Source of the DNA: CAYVBN01 sp964538565
Lineage (GTDB): Bacteria > Pseudomonadota > Alphaproteobacteria > Rhizobiales > Xanthobacteraceae
Reading direction: 5' to 3'
Assembly (NCBI GenBank): GCA_964538565.1
Contig: CAZIGW010000257.1
Location: 1 to 23,810 of the forward strand
DNA length: 23,810 nt
Shown: in pieces, positions 14,462-22,538 of the stretch
Numbering within the stretch: the stretch's first letter is position 1
Layout of the letters: the number at the start of each line of letters is the position of its first letter
Program-made: the position numbers and the translations under genes
Notes under the pieces: generated by a model
Told to the model about the DNA's origin: nothing
Database searches by the model: none
Seen by the model: the letters and a program-made list of their open reading frames with translations, nothing else

Positions 14462-15289
14462 GTGAAACCCGCACGCAAGATCGACACGCTCCTCGCCATC
14501 ATGGCGGCCCTGCGCACGCCCGGCTCCGGCTGCCCATGGGATCTCGAACAGACGTTCGAAACGATCGCCCCCTACACGATCGAGGAGGCCCACGAGGTGG
14601 CCGAGGCGATCGCCCGCGGCGATCTCGACGACCTGCGCGAGGAGCTCGGAGACCTCCTGCTGCAGGTCGTTTTCCACGCCCGTATGGCCGAGGAGCAGCG
14701 CGCCTTCGATTTCGGCGACGTCGTGCTCGCCATCACCGAAAAACTGGTGCGCCGTCATCCGCACGTGTTCGGTGACGAGCGCGCGCATTCGCCCGCCGCG
14801 GTCGAAGGTGCATGGGAGCGCATCAAGGCGCAGGAGAAGGCCGACCGCGCAGCCCGCCGTGGCGAGGTCCAGGAACCGACCGGCGCGCTCGCCGGCGTGC
14901 CGGCAAGCCTTCCGGCGCTGGCGCGCGCCCTCAAGCTGCAGCAGAAGGCCGGGCGGGTCGGCTTCGACTGGAACGATCCGCACGCCGTGCTGGCCAAGAT
15001 CCGCGAGGAAGCCGTCGAGATCGAACGCGAAATCGAGAGCGGCGATCAGGTGGCGGCGCGCCAGGAGCTGGGCGACCTCCTGTTCGCCGCCGTCAATCTC
15101 GCGCGCCACCTCGACGTCGATCCCGAAGGGGCGCTGCGCGCCGCCAACCTCAAGTTCGAACGGCGCTTCGCCGCCATCGAACGCGCGCTCGCCGCGCAAG
15201 GCCGCTCGCCCGAGCAGGCCACGCTCGCCGAGATGGATGCCCTGTGGGATGCGGCCAAGGCCGCGGAAAAGTCCGGCCGAGGAGATTAG
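14462..15289 (+). CDS. mazG: Nucleoside triphosphate pyrophosphohydrolase MazG
   Basis: The 275-residue protein (from GTG 14462) has two MazG all-alpha NTP-pyrophosphatase domains. The first has the catalytic acidic pairs EEAHEVAEAI (41-50) and ELGDLLLQVVFHA (61-73). The second has KIREEAVEIEREI and QELGDLLFAAVNLAR. It hydrolyses NTPs and dNTPs to NMPs and pyrophosphate, as housekeeping and stress-linked nucleotide clean-up. The open frame reaches back to 14282, but the residues before VKPARKIDTLLAIM look unlike the family and lie in the divergent promoter region. It converges on hflX, an arrangement I associate with Rhizobiales genomes. Its last codons overlap the presumed hflX terminator. 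Confidence 0.93.
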   Translation: MKPARKIDTLLAIMAALRTPGSGCPWDLEQTFETIAPYTIEEAHEVAEAIARGDLDDLREELGDLLLQVVFHARMAEEQRAFDFGDVVLAITEKLVRRHPHVFGDERAHSPAAVEGAWERIKAQEKADRAARRGEVQEPTGALAGVPASLPALARALKLQQKAGRVGFDWNDPHAVLAKIREEAVEIEREIESGDQVAARQELGDLLFAAVNLARHLDVDPEGALRAANLKFERRFAAIERALAAQGRSPEQATLAEMDALWDAAKAAEKSGRGD

Positions 15290-15298
15290 CGGCCGGAC
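15267..15298 (-). terminator. Rho-independent terminator of the ntrYX-dat-hfq-hflX block
   Basis: GTCCGGCCG (15271-15279) and CGGCCGGAC (15290-15298) form a perfect 9-bp stem with a 10-base loop. Read on the minus strand the stem is followed by TTTT, giving a canonical terminator 22 bases after the hflX stop. On the plus strand no T-tract follows. The stem includes the last mazG codons, and the mazG TAG lies in the loop. Confidence 0.75.
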
Positions 15299-15319
15299 CG
15301 GCCGGCATGCCGATCCTCG

Positions 15320-16738
15320 CTAGCGCGATCGCCGCGCGCCCGTCTCGTGAGCCCTGGCGCGCGGCTGCCGCCCACGCTCTGCCTGGCCGAAACGCGCCGC
15401 CACCGCCTCCGCCTTGCTCGCATCCACCCGCACCGTCATCGCCAGACTGCCGTTCTCGGCCAGCGCCTTGTCCATGACCTCGGCGTGGCGGTGCAGCCAA
15501 CTCACGCCGGCCCCGTCGGCCGGATCGAGCGTGAGATGCAAGGTGACGCGCTTCGCGCTCAGCCGCTCGTCGATCAGCCCGATCAGCCGGTCGACCCCCT
15601 CGCCCGTCACCGCCGAAACCAGTGCGGGACGCCGCTCCGACGGCTGCCGTTCGGCGAGATTTTCGAGCCGCGTGCGCTCGTGCGCATCGATCTGGTCGAT
15701 CTTGTTCCACACCTCGACGAGCCGCGGATCTTCCGTGGCAATCCCGAGCTCCTGCAGCACCTGCGCGACGTCCTGCGACTGCGCGTCGGTGTCCCCATGC
15801 GAGACGTCGCGCACGTGCAGGATGAGGTCGGCTTCGATCACCTCCTCGAGCGTGGCGCGAAACGCGGCGACCAGCATCGTCGGCAGGTCGGAAATGAATC
15901 CGACCGTGTCGGACAGGATGATCCTGGCGCCATGCGGCAGGGTGATCGCCCGCAGGGTGGGATCGAGCGTGGCGAACAGCATGTCGGCGGAGAGCACGCT
16001 CGCCTGCGTCATGCGGTTGAACAGGGTCGACTTGCCGGCGTTGGTGTAACCCACGAGGGCGACCACCGGATAAGGAACGCGCCGGCGGCTTTCCCGATGC
16101 AGCGCGCGCGTCCGCTTGACGCCTTCGAGCTCGCGCTCGATCCGGCCGATGCGCTCGGAGATCATGCGACGGTCGGCTTCGAGCTGCGTCTCGCCCGGGC
16201 CGCCGAGGAATCCGAACCCGCCGCGCTGTCGCTCGAGATGCGTCCAGGACCGCACCAGCCGGCTCTTCTGGTAGGTGAGATGCGCGAGCTCGACCTGGAG
16301 GGCGCCTTCACGGGTGCGGGCGCGCCGGCCGAAGATCTCGAGGATCAGGCCGGTGCGGTCGACCACCTTGGCGCCCCAGGCGCGCTCGAGGTTGCGCTGC
16401 TGGACCGGCGAAAGCGCGCAGTCCATGACGACGAGCCCGGCTTCCAGGCTTTTGACCACTCCGGCGATCTCGTCGACCTTGCCCTTGCCGATATAGGTCG
16501 CGGGCCGCAAGGAGGCGAGCAGCACCACCCCGGACGAGACGACGTCGAGATCGATGGCGCGCGCGAGTCCGACCGCTTCTTCCAGACGCGCGGCCGACGC
16601 GCGGCCTTCCCCGCCGCGCGCGCCCGCGGAGGCCCCATGATGACGCAGATATGGTCCGATGACGATCGCGCGTCCCGTCACCGTGCCCGTGGCCGGGCCC
16701 GGTCGATCGGCACGCTTGTCACGCCGACGCGGCTCCAA
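15320..16738 (-). CDS. hflX: GTPase HflX (ribosome-splitting/rescue GTPase)
   Basis: The 472-residue GTPase has the HflX N-terminal nucleotide-binding domain (VVLLASLRPATYIGKGKVDEI, SPVQQRNLERAW), the glycine-rich linker GGFGFLGGPGETQLEADRR, and the G domain with G1 GYTNAGKS (230-237), G3 DTVG (277-280) and G4 NKID (345-348). HflX splits stalled or hibernating ribosomes during heat and other stress. The start is a TTG at 16738 directly after the hfq TGA, which implies translational coupling; MEPRRRDKR is a plausible family start. A C-terminal basic tail (RGRQPRARAHETGARRSR) extends beyond the conserved part. It is the last gene of the minus-strand block and precedes the hairpin at 15267-15298. 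Confidence 0.95.
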   Translation of the reverse strand: MEPRRRDKRADRPGPATGTVTGRAIVIGPYLRHHGASAGARGGEGRASAARLEEAVGLARAIDLDVVSSGVVLLASLRPATYIGKGKVDEIAGVVKSLEAGLVVMDCALSPVQQRNLERAWGAKVVDRTGLILEIFGRRARTREGALQVELAHLTYQKSRLVRSWTHLERQRGGFGFLGGPGETQLEADRRMISERIGRIERELEGVKRTRALHRESRRRVPYPVVALVGYTNAGKSTLFNRMTQASVLSADMLFATLDPTLRAITLPHGARIILSDTVGFISDLPTMLVAAFRATLEEVIEADLILHVRDVSHGDTDAQSQDVAQVLQELGIATEDPRLVEVWNKIDQIDAHERTRLENLAERQPSERRPALVSAVTGEGVDRLIGLIDERLSAKRVTLHLTLDPADGAGVSWLHRHAEVMDKALAENGSLAMTVRVDASKAEAVAARFGQAERGRQPRARAHETGARRSR

Positions 16739-16999
16739 TCAGACCTTTTCCCCGGCGGGCGCCTCCTCGGCGCCCTCGAACATTTGAATCGGGTGCCCGG
16801 GCATGATCGTCGAAATGGCGTGCTTGTAGACGAGCTGGGAATGGCCGTCCCGTCGCAGCAGCACGCAGAAATTATCGAACCATGTGACGACGCCCTGCAG
16901 TTTAACGCCGTTCACCAGGAATATGGTCAGCGGCGTTTTGTTCTTACGTACATAATTGAGGAAGGTATCTTGTAGATTTTGCGAGCGATCGGCTGCCAT
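16739..16999 (-). CDS. hfq: RNA chaperone Hfq
   Basis: The 86-residue protein shows the complete Hfq signature: SQNLQDTFLNYVRKNKTPLTIFL, the Sm1 motif NGVKLQGVVTWFDNFCVLLRRDG, and the Sm2 motif with YKHAISTIMP. Length and the short acidic C-terminal tail (EGAEEAPAGEKV) match alphaproteobacterial Hfq. It forms a hexameric ring that pairs small RNAs with mRNAs, and in rhizobia it also affects nitrogen-related regulators. A weak GGA lies 8 bases before the ATG. The gene is followed without gap by hflX, and a promoter candidate lies about 95-120 bases upstream. Confidence 0.99.
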   Translation of the reverse strand: MAADRSQNLQDTFLNYVRKNKTPLTIFLVNGVKLQGVVTWFDNFCVLLRRDGHSQLVYKHAISTIMPGHPIQMFEGAEEAPAGEKV

Positions 17000-17407
17000 T
17001 GCCGTGTTCCATTTTTTGCTCGCGGCCCTCTACCCGCGAGACGTTCTTTGTCACACCGCCAGCCCCTTCGAGCAATGCGACCGGGCCAGGCCATTAGATG
17101 GCACGTTCCTGAGCAGTGCAAGCCCAACAACCGCCCCAAAGCCGGCAAATTTCAAGGACCTTGGGAATTTGACGCACCCCTGCGTTGCCGGTCCGAGCGG
17201 ATGGCGCCGGCGGGGTTCGCTCACGCATGCGCCCGGGAGCGCAGGTGACTTTACGCCATCCCCGGGTTGATCGGGCGCGCACGCCGGCCGATTGCTGTTG
17301 CCGATCGGCGCGCCCGCAATCAGGCCGGGTGGGGGCCGGCCCGTCGCCCGGATAACGGGTTTCACGCACGCCGGCCGCCGGGTCGCGTGCGACCCCGTCT
17401 GGGGCGT
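17000..17407. other. 408-base non-coding gap between dat and hfq
   Basis: No credible gene is seen. The hfq-proximal part holds a promoter candidate (17093-17121, minus) and the hfq leader. The dat-proximal part contains an 8-bp inverted repeat GGGCGCGC (17273-17280) / GCGCGCCC (17308-17315) with a 27-base loop and no T-tract, a weak candidate for a processing or attenuation hairpin. Small open frames here are GC-rich and show no family features. Confidence 0.5.
17093..17121 (-). promoter_or_regulatory. Candidate sigma-70-type promoter of hfq-hflX
   Basis: On the minus strand, TTGCAC (17121-17116) and TCTAAT (17098-17093) are separated by exactly 17 bases, giving -35 and -10 elements with a start near 17086, about 87 bases ahead of the hfq ATG. 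The -10 matches consensus at 5 of 6 positions, the -35 at only 3 of 6. Confidence 0.4.
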
Positions 17408-18265
17408 TCACGAAAATTCCGCGTGTCCGTGGAAGACCTCGCGCAGGTGCATGGCGACAGGCCCGGGGCGGCCCGTTCCGATCGGCCGCCCGTCGATGCG
17501 CACCACCGGCATCACCGTCTGCGTCGCCGCGGTGATGAAGGCCTCGCGCGCCGCATAGGCCTCCGTCACGGTGAACGGCCGCTCCTCGAGCGCGTATCCC
17601 AGCGCCGCGATCGCATCGAGCAGGACCGACCGTGAGATTCCGCGCAGGATGCCGTGCTCGGCCGGACGGGTCACCAGCCGGCCGGTCTCCGTGACGATCC
17701 AGGCGTTCGACGACGATCCCTCGGTCACGCATCCTTCGCGGTCGACGAACCAGGCTTCGCGCGCGCCCTTCTCGCGTGCCGCCTGCTTGGCGAGCACGTT
17801 GGGCAGCAACGACACCGACTTGATGTCGACCCGCGGCCAGCGGTTCTCCGGCAGCGTGATCACGTCGATGCCCGCGGCCGCCGCGCGCTCGCGCTGGGCG
17901 CCGTCGATGTTGTGGGCGGTGACGACGACCCCCGGCGCCGTGTCCGGGGGCGGAAACGCATGATCGCGCCGCGCGACGCCGCGCGTCACCTGCAGGTAGA
18001 CGATGCCGTCGTTCACCCGATTGCGCCGCACCGTCTCGTGCAGCACGACGCTGAGCGCGGCGAGCGGCATCGGCTCGCGGATGCGCAGTTCGCCGAGCGA
18101 ACGCTGCAGCCGTTCGAGATGCCGCCGTTCGTCGACGAGCCGGCCGCCCCTCACCTCGCAGACCTCGTAGACGCCGTCCGAGAACTGGTAGCCGCGGTCC
18201 TCGACGTGCACCATCGCGTCGCGATGCGGCACGTAGCGGCCGTTGACGTAGGCAATACGGGACAT
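17408..18265 (-). CDS. dat: D-amino-acid transaminase (fold-type IV PLP enzyme)
   Basis: The 285-residue class IV aminotransferase has YVNGRYVPHRDAMVHVEDRGYQFSDGVYE at the N-terminus, the PLP lysine K149 in DIKSVSLLPNVLAKQ, and TEGSSSNAWIV (181-191), the cofactor carboxylate and phosphate contact. This pattern fits Dat rather than branched-chain IlvE. It interconverts D-alanine and D-glutamate with 2-oxoacids, supplying D-glutamate for peptidoglycan or degrading D-amino acids. ATG 18265 is 9 bases after the ntrX stop and GAGGG overlaps that stop, so it is co-transcribed with ntrYX. Its place between ntrX and hfq is a recurring Rhizobiales arrangement as far as I recall. Confidence 0.9.
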   Translation of the reverse strand: MSRIAYVNGRYVPHRDAMVHVEDRGYQFSDGVYEVCEVRGGRLVDERRHLERLQRSLGELRIREPMPLAALSVVLHETVRRNRVNDGIVYLQVTRGVARRDHAFPPPDTAPGVVVTAHNIDGAQRERAAAAGIDVITLPENRWPRVDIKSVSLLPNVLAKQAAREKGAREAWFVDREGCVTEGSSSNAWIVTETGRLVTRPAEHGILRGISRSVLLDAIAALGYALEERPFTVTEAYAAREAFITAATQTVMPVVRIDGRPIGTGRPGPVAMHLREVFHGHAEFS

Positions 18266-18274
18266 CGCAAGCCC

Positions 18275-19645
18275 TCAGTCCATGCCGAGGGCTTTGAGCT
18301 TGCGATGCAGGGCGGAACGCTCCATTCCGACGAACTCGGCGGTGCGCGAAATATTGCCGCCGAACCGGCTGATCTGCGCGCGCAGATATTCGCGCTCGAA
18401 CACCTCGCGTGCGTCGCGCAGCGACATGCCCATCAGGTGCTCGCCGCCGTTGGCATTCGGCATGCTCGGCACCATCGAGCCGACGTCGGGCGGCAGCATG
18501 CTGGCGTCGATGACCGCATCCGCCTCTCCGCCGGCGAGGATCATCAGCCGTTCGACGTTGTTGCGCAGCTGCCGCACGTTGCCCGGCCAGTCGTGCGACT
18601 GCAGCACCGCGAGCGCATCCTCGCCGATCACGCGCTTGGGCAGCCCGGTGGCGTGCGAGATCTGGTCCATGAAGTAGCTGACGAGCTCCGGGATGTCCTC
18701 GCGTCGCTCCGCGAGCGGCGGCACCCGGATCGGCACGACCGAGAGCCGGTGATAGAGGTCCTCGCGGAACCGGCCTTCGGCAATCTCCGCTTCGAGATTG
18801 CGGCCGGTCGAGGAGACGACCCGCACGTCGACCGCGACCTTGGTGCTGCCGCCGACCCGCTGGAAGGTCTGATCGACCAGCACCCGCAGGATCTTGTTCT
18901 GCGTTTCGCGCGGCATGTCGGCGATTTCATCGATGAACAGCGTACCGCCGTGCGCCTCCTCGAGCGCGCCGACCTTGCGGCCCTGCGCGCCGTTCATCTG
19001 TTCGACCCCGAACAGCTCGACTTCCATCCGCTCCGGGGTGATGGCGGCCGCGTTGATGACGACGAACGGTCCGTTGGCGCGATGCGACAGCGCGTGGATG
19101 GTGCGGGCGGTGAGTTCCTTGCCGGCGCCGGAGGGGCCGACGATCAGAATCCGGCTGTTGGTTGGGGCGACCCGCTCGATCGTCTGGCGCAACTGGTTCA
19201 TGGCCGGCGAATGGCCGACGAGCGCCGCGGCGATCGGCGCGAACTGCTTGAGTTCCCTCACTTCCCGCTTGAGGCGCGACGTCTCGAGCGCCCGATCGGC
19301 GACGAGGATCAACCGGTCGGCCTTGAACGGCTTCTCGATGAAGTCGTAGGCGCCGCGCTTGATGGCCGCGACGGCGGTTTCGATGTTGCCGTGCCCGGAA
19401 ATCATCACCACCGGCATTTCCGGATGCTCTTGTTTGAAGATGTCGAGCAGCTGCAGCCCGTCGAGCCGGCTGCCCTGCAGCCAGATGTCGAGGAAGACGA
19501 GGCTCGGCCGCCGGCTCTGAACCGCGTTGATGGCCTCGTCGCTGTCGCGCGCGGTACGGGTCTCGTAGCCTTCGTCCTGCAGGATTCCGGCAACGAGTTC
19601 GCGGATATCCGCTTCGTCGTCGATGATGAGAATGTCGGACGCCAT
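18275..19645 (-). CDS. ntrX: Nitrogen-regulation response regulator NtrX
   Basis: The 456-residue regulator has a receiver domain (1-120; phospho-acceptor D53 in FLDIWLQGSRLDG, and K105 of EKPF), an AAA+ domain (about 143-370; Walker A GPSGAGKE 170-177, Walker B GTLFIDEIADMP 234-245, arginine region WPGNVRQLRNNVER) and a Fis-type HTH at the C-terminus (GNISRTAEFVGMERSALHRKL). The sigma-54 contact loop GAFTGA is absent: the segment after ELFG reads VEQMNGAQGRKVGALEE. NtrX of this class acts without sigma-54, on respiration, cell envelope and nitrogen genes. The frame opens further upstream, but ATG 19645, 2 bases after the ntrY stop, gives the correct receiver start. Confidence 0.97.
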   Translation of the reverse strand: MASDILIIDDEADIRELVAGILQDEGYETRTARDSDEAINAVQSRRPSLVFLDIWLQGSRLDGLQLLDIFKQEHPEMPVVMISGHGNIETAVAAIKRGAYDFIEKPFKADRLILVADRALETSRLKREVRELKQFAPIAAALVGHSPAMNQLRQTIERVAPTNSRILIVGPSGAGKELTARTIHALSHRANGPFVVINAAAITPERMEVELFGVEQMNGAQGRKVGALEEAHGGTLFIDEIADMPRETQNKILRVLVDQTFQRVGGSTKVAVDVRVVSSTGRNLEAEIAEGRFREDLYHRLSVVPIRVPPLAERREDIPELVSYFMDQISHATGLPKRVIGEDALAVLQSHDWPGNVRQLRNNVERLMILAGGEADAVIDASMLPPDVGSMVPSMPNANGGEHLMGMSLRDAREVFEREYLRAQISRFGGNISRTAEFVGMERSALHRKLKALGMD

Positions 19646-19647
19646 GG

Positions 19648-21903
19648 TTATCGCTCGTTTGCAGCCTCTTGCACTACAGGTTGATCGGCCGGGGCCACCG
19701 CCTCGGCCGCAAACCGCATGCGCACCCATGCGCCCCGCGCGTCCGGTATCTTTTCGGAGGCATCGCGCAATTCGATGCCCCCGCCGTGGTCTTCCAGGAT
19801 TTTCCCCACGATGGCGAGCCCGAGACCTGTCCCCTTTTCCCGGGTCGTCACGTAGGGTTCCAGCAAACGGCTGCGGTTTTCTTTGGGCAGGCCGACACCG
19901 TTATCCACCACGTCGATGACGATGTCGCTGCCGTCGCGTGCAGCCGATACGCGAATACGTCCACGGCCGAGCGTCGCCGGCGGCACCGCCGCGACGGCTT
20001 CGGTCGCATTCTTGATGATGTTCGTCAGTCCTTGCGAAATGAGCCGGCGGTCGAACCGGGCCGGCATCGGATCTTCCGCCACCTCGACGTCGATGTCGAT
20101 GTCGGCGTTGCCCACCCGCATGAGAAAAACGACCTGCCGCACCACGTCGGCGACGTCGTCGGCGGCGATGACGGGCTTGGGCATGCGCGCGAAGCGTGAA
20201 AATTCGTCGACCATCCGCCGGATGTCGTCGACCTGCCGCACGATGGTCTCGGTGCACTGTTCGAAGACGGCGCGGTCCTCGGTGATGACCGCGCCGTATT
20301 TGCGGCGCAACCGTTCGGCCGAGAGCTGGATCGGCGTGAGCGGGTTCTTGATCTCATGGGCGATGCGCCGCGCGACGTCCGCCCAGGCCGAGGTGCGCTG
20401 CGCCGCGACCAGATCGGTGATGTCGTCGAGCGTGACGACATAACCGTGCGTCGGGTCGACGGATTGTTCGGTCGTGACCCGCACCGACAGGTTTCGCTCG
20501 CGGCCGTTGCGCGTGATGGTGACCTGGCCCTGCACGAACCGCTGCATGCCGGAGCGCGCGCCTTCCAGCATGTCGGCGAGCTCGGGCACGACTTCGGCGA
20601 GGGGACGTCCGAGCGCTTCGGCCTCGCTTCGGCCGATGAGCTTCTCGGCCGACCGATTGAGAATGCTGATGCGAGCCGCGGCGTCGATGCCGATCACGCC
20701 AGCGCTCGCCCCCGCCAGCACCGCCTCGGTGAAGCGTCGGCGACTGTCGATCAGGTCGCGCGCACGCACGATGTCGTCGCGCTGGGTCCTGAGTTCCTGC
20801 GTCATCTTGTTGAAGGTCTCGCCCAACTGCGCGAGGTCGCCTTCCGAGCGGCGCACCGGCACCTGAACGTAAAGGTTGCCGGTCGACACGATGTTGGCGG
20901 CCCCGATCAGCCGCCGTATCGGTGCCACAAGCAGGTTGGCGAAATTAAGACCGATCCACACCGCCGACAGCAGCACCGTGAGGGCAATCACCGCATACAT
21001 CAGCGCGAACGCGACCTGCACGCCGAGCCGGCGCGCCTCGAGCGCCGCATACTCGCTGATGCTCGTCTGGGTCGCGCGCAGTTGCGCCATGACGCGAGGG
21101 TCGAGCGGACGGGCAACGTAGAGATAGGCGTCGTCATAGTCGCGCAGCTTGATCACGGCCGCGACGTAATTGGCGTCCGGGATCAGCGCGATCTGCGGCT
21201 CCGCATCCGAGATGGTGGCGAGCACCGCGCTCGACGGCTTGCGCAGCTCCTGGTCCATCTTGATCTCGGACTGCTCGATCACCGACTGGTCGCCGTGGAT
21301 CATGACGGCGGCCGGCAGGCCACGGAACGAGGTGAGCGCGTTGAGCAGTTGCCGGAAGCGCTCGCGGTCCTGGTCGAACAGGGGCTTGGCGCGGTTGAGA
21401 TCGTAGGACAGCGCCATGGCGTCGCCCCGGATGAGCTGGGCGTGCTCGCGCACATAGGCTTCGGCCACGATGAGCGAGTTCTCGATCACCGCGTGCGTAC
21501 GCGTGGAGAAGAAGCGGTCGAGTCCGCGGTCGAGCGTGATGCTCGCCACCACCGACACCAGGATGGCGGGTGCGGCGGCGATGACGGAGAACAGGCTGAC
21601 GATGCGCACGTGCAGCCGCGAGCCGGCGCGGCCGCGGCGGCGCGCCTGGATCACCTTCCAGACCTCGTTGGCGATGATCGCGACGAGCAGGAGGCCGGTG
21701 GCGGCGTTGGTGAGCAGGAGGCTGAGGACGACGTAATGGGTGGGCGCGATCGACGTCAGTCCGGCCATCACCAGCAAGGTGGCGAGCGACGAGAGAAGCG
21801 CCAGTCCGACCGCGACCGGACCGATGATGCGGCGAAACAGGCCGGGCGCCGGCGTGCCGGATACGGTCGCGTCCGCGAGTGCGGCTTGATCGGCGCTTGT
21901 CAT
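19648..21903 (-). CDS. ntrY: Nitrogen-regulation sensor histidine kinase NtrY
   Basis: The 751-residue membrane sensor kinase has transmembrane helices at about 27-50, 57-79 and 101-123, a periplasmic domain of about 170 residues, and a fourth helix at about 296-320. A HAMP linker follows (about 317-370), then a PAS domain (about 391-500), HisKA with H516 in AHEIKNPLTPIQLSAERL, and HATPase_c with N-box NIIKNATEAVAA, G1 DVVDNGVGLP and G2 GTGLGLAIV. It phosphorylates NtrX in response to redox or nitrogen cues. It starts at ATG 21903 and is immediately followed by ntrX. The ntrB-ntrC pair that often precedes ntrY in alphaproteobacteria is not here; an unrelated luxR/HtrA-like pair lies upstream. 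Confidence 0.97.
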   Translation of the reverse strand: MTSADQAALADATVSGTPAPGLFRRIIGPVAVGLALLSSLATLLVMAGLTSIAPTHYVVLSLLLTNAATGLLLVAIIANEVWKVIQARRRGRAGSRLHVRIVSLFSVIAAAPAILVSVVASITLDRGLDRFFSTRTHAVIENSLIVAEAYVREHAQLIRGDAMALSYDLNRAKPLFDQDRERFRQLLNALTSFRGLPAAVMIHGDQSVIEQSEIKMDQELRKPSSAVLATISDAEPQIALIPDANYVAAVIKLRDYDDAYLYVARPLDPRVMAQLRATQTSISEYAALEARRLGVQVAFALMYAVIALTVLLSAVWIGLNFANLLVAPIRRLIGAANIVSTGNLYVQVPVRRSEGDLAQLGETFNKMTQELRTQRDDIVRARDLIDSRRRFTEAVLAGASAGVIGIDAAARISILNRSAEKLIGRSEAEALGRPLAEVVPELADMLEGARSGMQRFVQGQVTITRNGRERNLSVRVTTEQSVDPTHGYVVTLDDITDLVAAQRTSAWADVARRIAHEIKNPLTPIQLSAERLRRKYGAVITEDRAVFEQCTETIVRQVDDIRRMVDEFSRFARMPKPVIAADDVADVVRQVVFLMRVGNADIDIDVEVAEDPMPARFDRRLISQGLTNIIKNATEAVAAVPPATLGRGRIRVSAARDGSDIVIDVVDNGVGLPKENRSRLLEPYVTTREKGTGLGLAIVGKILEDHGGGIELRDASEKIPDARGAWVRMRFAAEAVAPADQPVVQEAANER

Positions 21904-22166
21904 GAAACCCCGTGCCCGTCGCAGGCCGCCGCGGCTTCAAACCCCGCCCGCGTCGCACCTGCACCGTCGCTTAACGCAACTGATGCTTTTGTACAACAAT
22001 GTTGCCGAATTATGACTGTTGCTGATTTGTCTGTTTTTTCAACGAGGTTGGCGGCCGGTGGGGAAATTGATCCCAGGATTCTTCGGGACCGGCCGGCGTC
22101 ACCCAGGCGATGGACCTCAGGCACTCGACGGTCCCGAGCCGCGACGAGCCGGTGAAGGACCCATGC
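21904..22166. promoter_or_regulatory. ntrY upstream region with an AT-rich palindromic patch
   Basis: This gap between the luxR-type gene and ntrY holds an AT-rich patch (about 21970-22045) unlike its surroundings, containing TTGTACAA (21989-21996) and CAACAATGTTG (21994-22004), two overlapping palindromes. They are plausible regulator or promoter elements for ntrYX. Nearer the luxR-type gene, GGCCGGT (22053-22059) and ACCGGCC (22088-22094) could form a 7-bp stem with a 28-base loop, a weak terminator candidate. No clear -35/-10 pair could be fixed. Confidence 0.4.
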
Positions 22167-22538
22167 CTACAGCTGAATCACGCCGAGCCGCGCGGCCTGT
22201 GCGACCGCGTCGGTACGGCCGATCGCATCGAGCTTGTCGAACAGCGAGCGCACATGGAATTTCACGGTGTTGACCGAAATGCCGAGCCGACGGGCAATCA
22301 CCTTGTTGGAGGCGCCTTCGGCCAGGAGCGCCAGCACCTCCAGCTCGCGTTGGGTCAGTGCGAGCGGCCGGGCCTCGACCGGCGAATCCGCCGAGGCAAC
22401 CAGGACCGCGTCCGACGCCTCCCCCGGCTCGGCGAGCCGGAGACCGGGAACATCGGACAGGAGAGCGGCGAGCCGGTCGGCCAGCGTCGGCTCGCAGTCT
22501 CCGATCGCAATCACGACAGTTTCGGCGCCCTTGTTCAA
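22167..22538 (-). CDS. Small LuxR/FixJ-type DNA-binding regulator
   Basis: The 123-residue protein has a C-terminal LuxR-type HTH (about 61-118: LTQRELEVLALLAEGASNKVIA, then LGISVNTVKFHVRSLFDKL). Its N-terminal part of about 55 residues resembles a shortened receiver (VVIAIGDCEPTLADRLAALL) but has no phosphorylation Asp in the usual strand context. The start is probably TTG 22538, whose TTGA overlaps the stop of the upstream HtrA-like gene and follows GGAG; GTG 22514 is an alternative. The overlap means translational coupling, so the pseudoprotease and this regulator are likely partners in one signalling module. Target genes are unknown. Confidence 0.82.
   Translation of the reverse strand: MNKGAETVVIAIGDCEPTLADRLAALLSDVPGLRLAEPGEASDAVLVASADSPVEARPLALTQRELEVLALLAEGASNKVIARRLGISVNTVKFHVRSLFDKLDAIGRTDAVAQAARLGVIQL

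Noticed and set aside
15347..16975. 542-codon plus-strand open frame opposite hflX and hfq
   Set aside because: Antisense to two highly conserved genes; long antisense frames are common in GC-rich DNA and no family motif is present.
17098..17113. TGGCACGTTCCTGAGC as a plus-strand sigma-54 element
   Set aside because: The -12 GC is missing at the correct spacing and no plus-strand gene follows.
17654..19684. 676-codon plus-strand open frame opposite dat and ntrX
   Set aside because: Antisense to genes with complete catalytic motifs; composition (His/Asp/Arg-rich) typical of a shadow frame.
20924..20938. Minus-strand GG-N10-GC element inside ntrY
   Set aside because: Poor -12 match (CGGC), inside coding sequence and not upstream of a gene.
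20356..22155. 599-codon plus-strand open frame opposite ntrY
   Set aside because: Antisense to ntrY with all kinase boxes intact; no recognisable domain.
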